Translations under genes and position numbers: made by a program | Notes under the pieces: generated by a model | Seen by the model: only the letters and a program-made list of their open reading frames with translations | What the model was told of the DNA's origin: nothing | Database searches by the model: none | Shown: positions 61,832 through 64,000 of the stretch, piece by piece | Layout of the letters: the number at the start of each line of letters is the position of its first letter | Numbering within the stretch: the stretch's first letter is position 1 | Origin: Phosphitispora fastidiosa | GTDB lineage: Bacteria > Bacillota > Thermincolia > Thermincolales > UBA2595 | Direction: 5' to 3' | NCBI RefSeq assembly: GCF_019008365.1 | Contig: NZ_JAHHUL010000001.1 | Coordinates: forward strand, 433,264-497,263 | DNA length: 64,000 nt

Positions 61832-64000
61832 TTAGAGTTCTCTTTGAACCTGTTCCATTACAAACGGCTCAATTATATCCCCTTCGTTAATATCATTGAA
61901 CTTGACAATCGTCAGGCCGCATTCGTAGCCTTCAGCAACTTCTTTGGCATCATCTTTGAATCTCTTCAGAGAATCAAGCTGTCCCTCAAATAATACTATG
62001 CCGCCTCTGATTACCCTGACTGTGGCATTTTTGGAAATTTTGCCCTCCAGGACGTAACAGCCCGCAATAGTCCCGACCTTAGAGACCTTAAATGTCTGCC
62101 TGACCTCAACCCTGCCGATAACTACCTCTTTAAACTCAGGGTCAAGCATACCAACCATAGCCGCCTTAATATCTTCAATGGCGTCATAGATAACCCGGTA
62201 TGTCCTTAAGTCTACTTTTTCCTTTTCAGCAGCCTTCCTGGCATTCACATCCGGTCTCACATTAAAGCCCAGGATAATCGCATTTGATGCGGAAGCCAAC
62301 ATTACATCGGTCTCAGTAATCCCGCCAACGCCCCCGTGAATAGGATTGACCCTGACCTCATCATTGGAGAGTTTTTCCAATGCCTGTCTCAGTGCCTCAA
62401 TGGAACCCTGGACATCAGCTTTGATAATAATGTTCAGGTCCTTGACCTGACCCTCTTTAATCTGCTTAAAGAGGTCATCCAGGGATACCTTGGAAGTAAC
62501 CTTCTGCTCCTCTTCGCGTCTTATATCGATCCGCTTATTGGCAATTTCCTTAGCTGTCTTGTCATCCTTGACAACATGAAATGAATCTCCTGCCAGCGGG
62601 ACATCTGATAACCCAAGCACTTCAACAGGAGTGGACGGTCCGGCTTTTTTTATCCGGCGGCCCTTATCATCAACCATTGCTCGTACTTTACCATGGGCCT
62701 GACCGGCAACAATCGAGTCACCGATTTCCATGGTTCCTGTCTGGACTAAAATGGTGGCAACAGGTCCTCTGCCCTTGTCCAGTTCAGCTTCGATTACGGT
62801 ACCTTTAGCGGGTCTCTTGGGATTGGCTTTGAATTCCTGAACCTCTGCCACCAGCAGGATCATTTCCAGCAGGTCCGCCAAACCCTCCTGAGTTTTAGCA
62901 GATACAGGAACAGTAATGGTATCACCGCCCCATTCCTCAGTAACCAGACCATACTCGGTAAGTTCCTGTTTAACTTTATCAGGATTTGCACCCGGTTTAT
63001 CCATCTTATTTATAGCAATGATTATAGGTACCTCTGCCGCTTTTGAATGGTTAATAGCTTCAACCGTCTGTGGCATAACACCATCATCAGCAGCAACAAC
63101 AATAATCGCTATATCGGTAGCCTGGGCCCCCCTTGCCCTCATAGCAGTAAAGGCCTCGTGACCAGGTGTATCCAGAAAAGTTATTTTTTTACTATTATGA
63201 ACCACCTGATAAGCCCCGATATGCTGTGTTATCCCTCCCGCCTCACTGGCGGTTACGTTCGCTTCCCTTATGGCATCAAGCAAAGATGTCTTCCCATGGT
63301 CAACGTGTCCCATTACGGTGACTACACAGGGACGTAATACCAGGTCTTCCGGATCATCCTCTATTTGGTCAATGGTTTCCAGGATGTTCTCTTCAATCTT
63401 CACTTCAAGTTCACGTCCGTATTCACCGGCAATAATAGCAGCAGTATCAGAGTCGACTTCCTGATTAATTGTTGCCATTACACCTAACGAAATAAGCTTT
63501 TTAATCAGGTCAGTTGCAGGTTTAGCCAGTTTCATGGCAAGCTCTTTAACTGAAACAGATTCCCCAATAACTACTGGTTTAAGGTTTTTAACTTCAACTT
63601 TAGGAGCAGCATCCGACCTGTTTTTCCTGAAATTATTTCTGTTATCTCCCGGTCTCCTCCCGCCAGGTCTTTGCCCCGGTCTCCTATCACCCGGCCGGGA
63701 ACCCTGCGGTCTGTTTTCCGGACGCGCCCCTTGCGGCCTGCCATCTGGACGTGCACCCTGTGGCCTGCTTTCCGGGCGTGCACCCTGTGGCCTGCTTTCC
63801 GGGCGTGCACCCTGTGGCCTGCTTTCCGGACGTGCACCCTGTGGCCTGCCTTCCGGACGTGCACCCTGCGGCCTGCCATCTGGACGTGTGCCCTGGGGCC
63901 TACTTCCAGGCCTGGCGCCCTGAGGCCTGCTTTCCGGACGTGCACCCTGTGGCCTGCCTTCCGGACGTGCACCCTGCGGCCTGCCATCTGGACGTGTGCC
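61832..64000 (-). CDS. infB: Translation initiation factor IF-2 (5' truncated by window edge)
   Basis: GTPase that places initiator tRNA on the 30S subunit. The frame stays open to base 64000, so 722 residues are visible and the start lies outside. From the window edge: a Pro/Arg/Gly-rich 9-residue tandem repeat, a basic linker ([10 protein letters not shown]), the IF2-N module ([25 protein letters not shown]), the G domain ([37 protein letters not shown]), then the C1/C2 domains ending [13 protein letters not shown]. The first ATG (63535) lies inside the IF2-N module and is not the start. Followed by rbfA after 37 nt. Confidence 0.97.
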   Translation of the reverse strand, partial: GTRPDGRPQGARPEGRPQGARPESRPQGARPGSRPQGTRPDGRPQGARPEGRPQGARPESRPQGARPESRPQGARPESRPQGARPDGRPQGARPENRPQGSRPGDRRPGQRPGGRRPGDNRNNFRKNRSDAAPKVEVKNLKPVVIGESVSVKELAMKLAKPATDLIKKLISLGVMATINQEVDSDTAAIIAGEYGRELEVKIEENILETIDQIEDDPEDLVLRPCVVTVMGHVDHGKTSLLDAIREANVTASEAGGITQHIGAYQVVHNSKKITFLDTPGHEAFTAMRARGAQATDIAIIVVAADDGVMPQTVEAINHSKAAEVPIIIAINKMDKPGANPDKVKQELTEYGLVTEEWGGDTITVPVSAKTQEGLADLLEMILLVAEVQEFKANPKRPAKGTVIEAELDKGRGPVATILVQTGTMEIGDSIVAGQAHGKVRAMVDDKGRRIKKAGPSTPVEVLGLSDVPLAGDSFHVVKDDKTAKEIANKRIDIRREEEQKVTSKVSLDDLFKQIKEGQVKDLNIIIKADVQGSIEALRQALEKLSNDEVRVNPIHGGVGGITETDVMLASASNAIILGFNVRPDVNARKAAEKEKVDLRTYRVIYDAIEDIKAAMVGMLDPEFKEVVIGRVEVRQTFKVSKVGTIAGCYVLEGKISKNATVRVIRGGIVLFEGQLDSLKRFKDDAKEVAEGYECGLTIVKFNDINEGDIIEPFVMEQVQREL
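63690..64000. repeat. 27-bp coding tandem repeat in the infB N-terminal region
   Basis: At least 11 units of 27 bp encode [13 protein letters not shown] nonapeptides (variants ending EG, DG, GS, EN). The array continues beyond the window. DNA variants are shared in blocks: a two-unit pattern at the window edge recurs further in, suggesting duplication of multi-unit blocks. Both other frames also stay open here, which produces spurious ORFs. Confidence 0.95.

Noticed and set aside
63534..63987. ORFs on both strands over the infB repeat
   Set aside because: The correct infB frame runs through the repeat to the window edge; the others are open only because the 27-bp repeat lacks stops in them.

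Overview
The window reads as chromosome of an endospore-forming Firmicute, most like the Peptococcaceae/Desulfotomaculum group. This is inferred from gene content and order, not from a marker-gene match. It carries spore genes (spoIIP, dipicolinate synthase dpaA/dpaB, SleB-type and GH18 spore-wall hydrolases, a YIEGIA gene with its small partner, tepA/ylzJ). Its backbone follows, in reverse, the Bacillus subtilis order infB-rbfA-truB-ribF-rpsO-pnp-ylxY-mlpA-ymxH-dpaA-dpaB-asd-dapG-dapA-rnj-tepA-ylzJ-ftsK. Nearly everything is on the minus strand.

Layout. 1-1.8 kb: 5'-truncated typA. 1.9-8.1 kb: a compact mannose operon (GH130 phosphorylase, GT4 glycosyltransferase, six-hairpin protein, GDP-mannose pyrophosphorylase, phosphomannomutase); its first gene probably starts at ATT. 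8.2-10.1 kb: a two-gene islet of unknown function, one protein with a helix-turn-helix and an EVE/PUA-like domain, the other with a GreA-C-like domain and TPRs. 10.2-14.6 kb: radical SAM/DUF512, der, plsY, gpsA. 14.7-18.8 kb: a sporulation operon (DUF1614, spoIIP, YIEGIA, its small partner, two DUF3189 paralogues). 19-26.4 kb: YkvI transporter, BMP lipoprotein, ftsK/spoIIIE, uppP, ylzJ, tepA, and a 7-bp tandem repeat of exactly 52 units. 26.6-34.1 kb: LytS/LytTR-type two-component system facing a 1,596-residue S-layer-anchored adhesin. 34.3-43.9 kb: RNase J, a CPA2 antiporter, and the lysine/dipicolinate genes dapA, dapG, asd, dpaB, dpaA, dapB. 44-46 kb: a ThrE-type exporter split in two genes with a foldback element between them. 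46.1-49.8 kb: dut, M16 peptidase, D,D-carboxypeptidase, YlxY-like deacetylase. 49.8-54.3 kb: an accessory insertion breaking the pnp-ylxY order (foldback elements, decayed IS1595 transposase, P63C gene, GH18 and SleB hydrolases). 54.3-64 kb: nfo, pnp, rpsO, two small genes, ribF, truB, nrnA, rbfA and 5'-truncated infB with a 9-residue tandem repeat.

How genes cooperate. The dap/asd/dpa genes make diaminopimelate, lysine and spore dipicolinate. SpoIIP, SleB, the GH18 protein, the carboxypeptidase and the deacetylase remodel peptidoglycan in sporulation or germination. The infB-to-pnp block serves translation initiation, tRNA modification and RNA turnover.

The least explained features are the HTH-EVE/GreA-C-TPR pair, two families of intergenic foldback repeats (three copies ending in GGGGTAGATG, and two long palindromes ending in TTGTACAACACCTCACCAT), and the 52-unit heptamer array immediately behind ylzJ. 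Starts were moved inward from the longest reading frame wherever a Shine-Dalgarno site decides them. No tRNA, rRNA or CRISPR array was seen.
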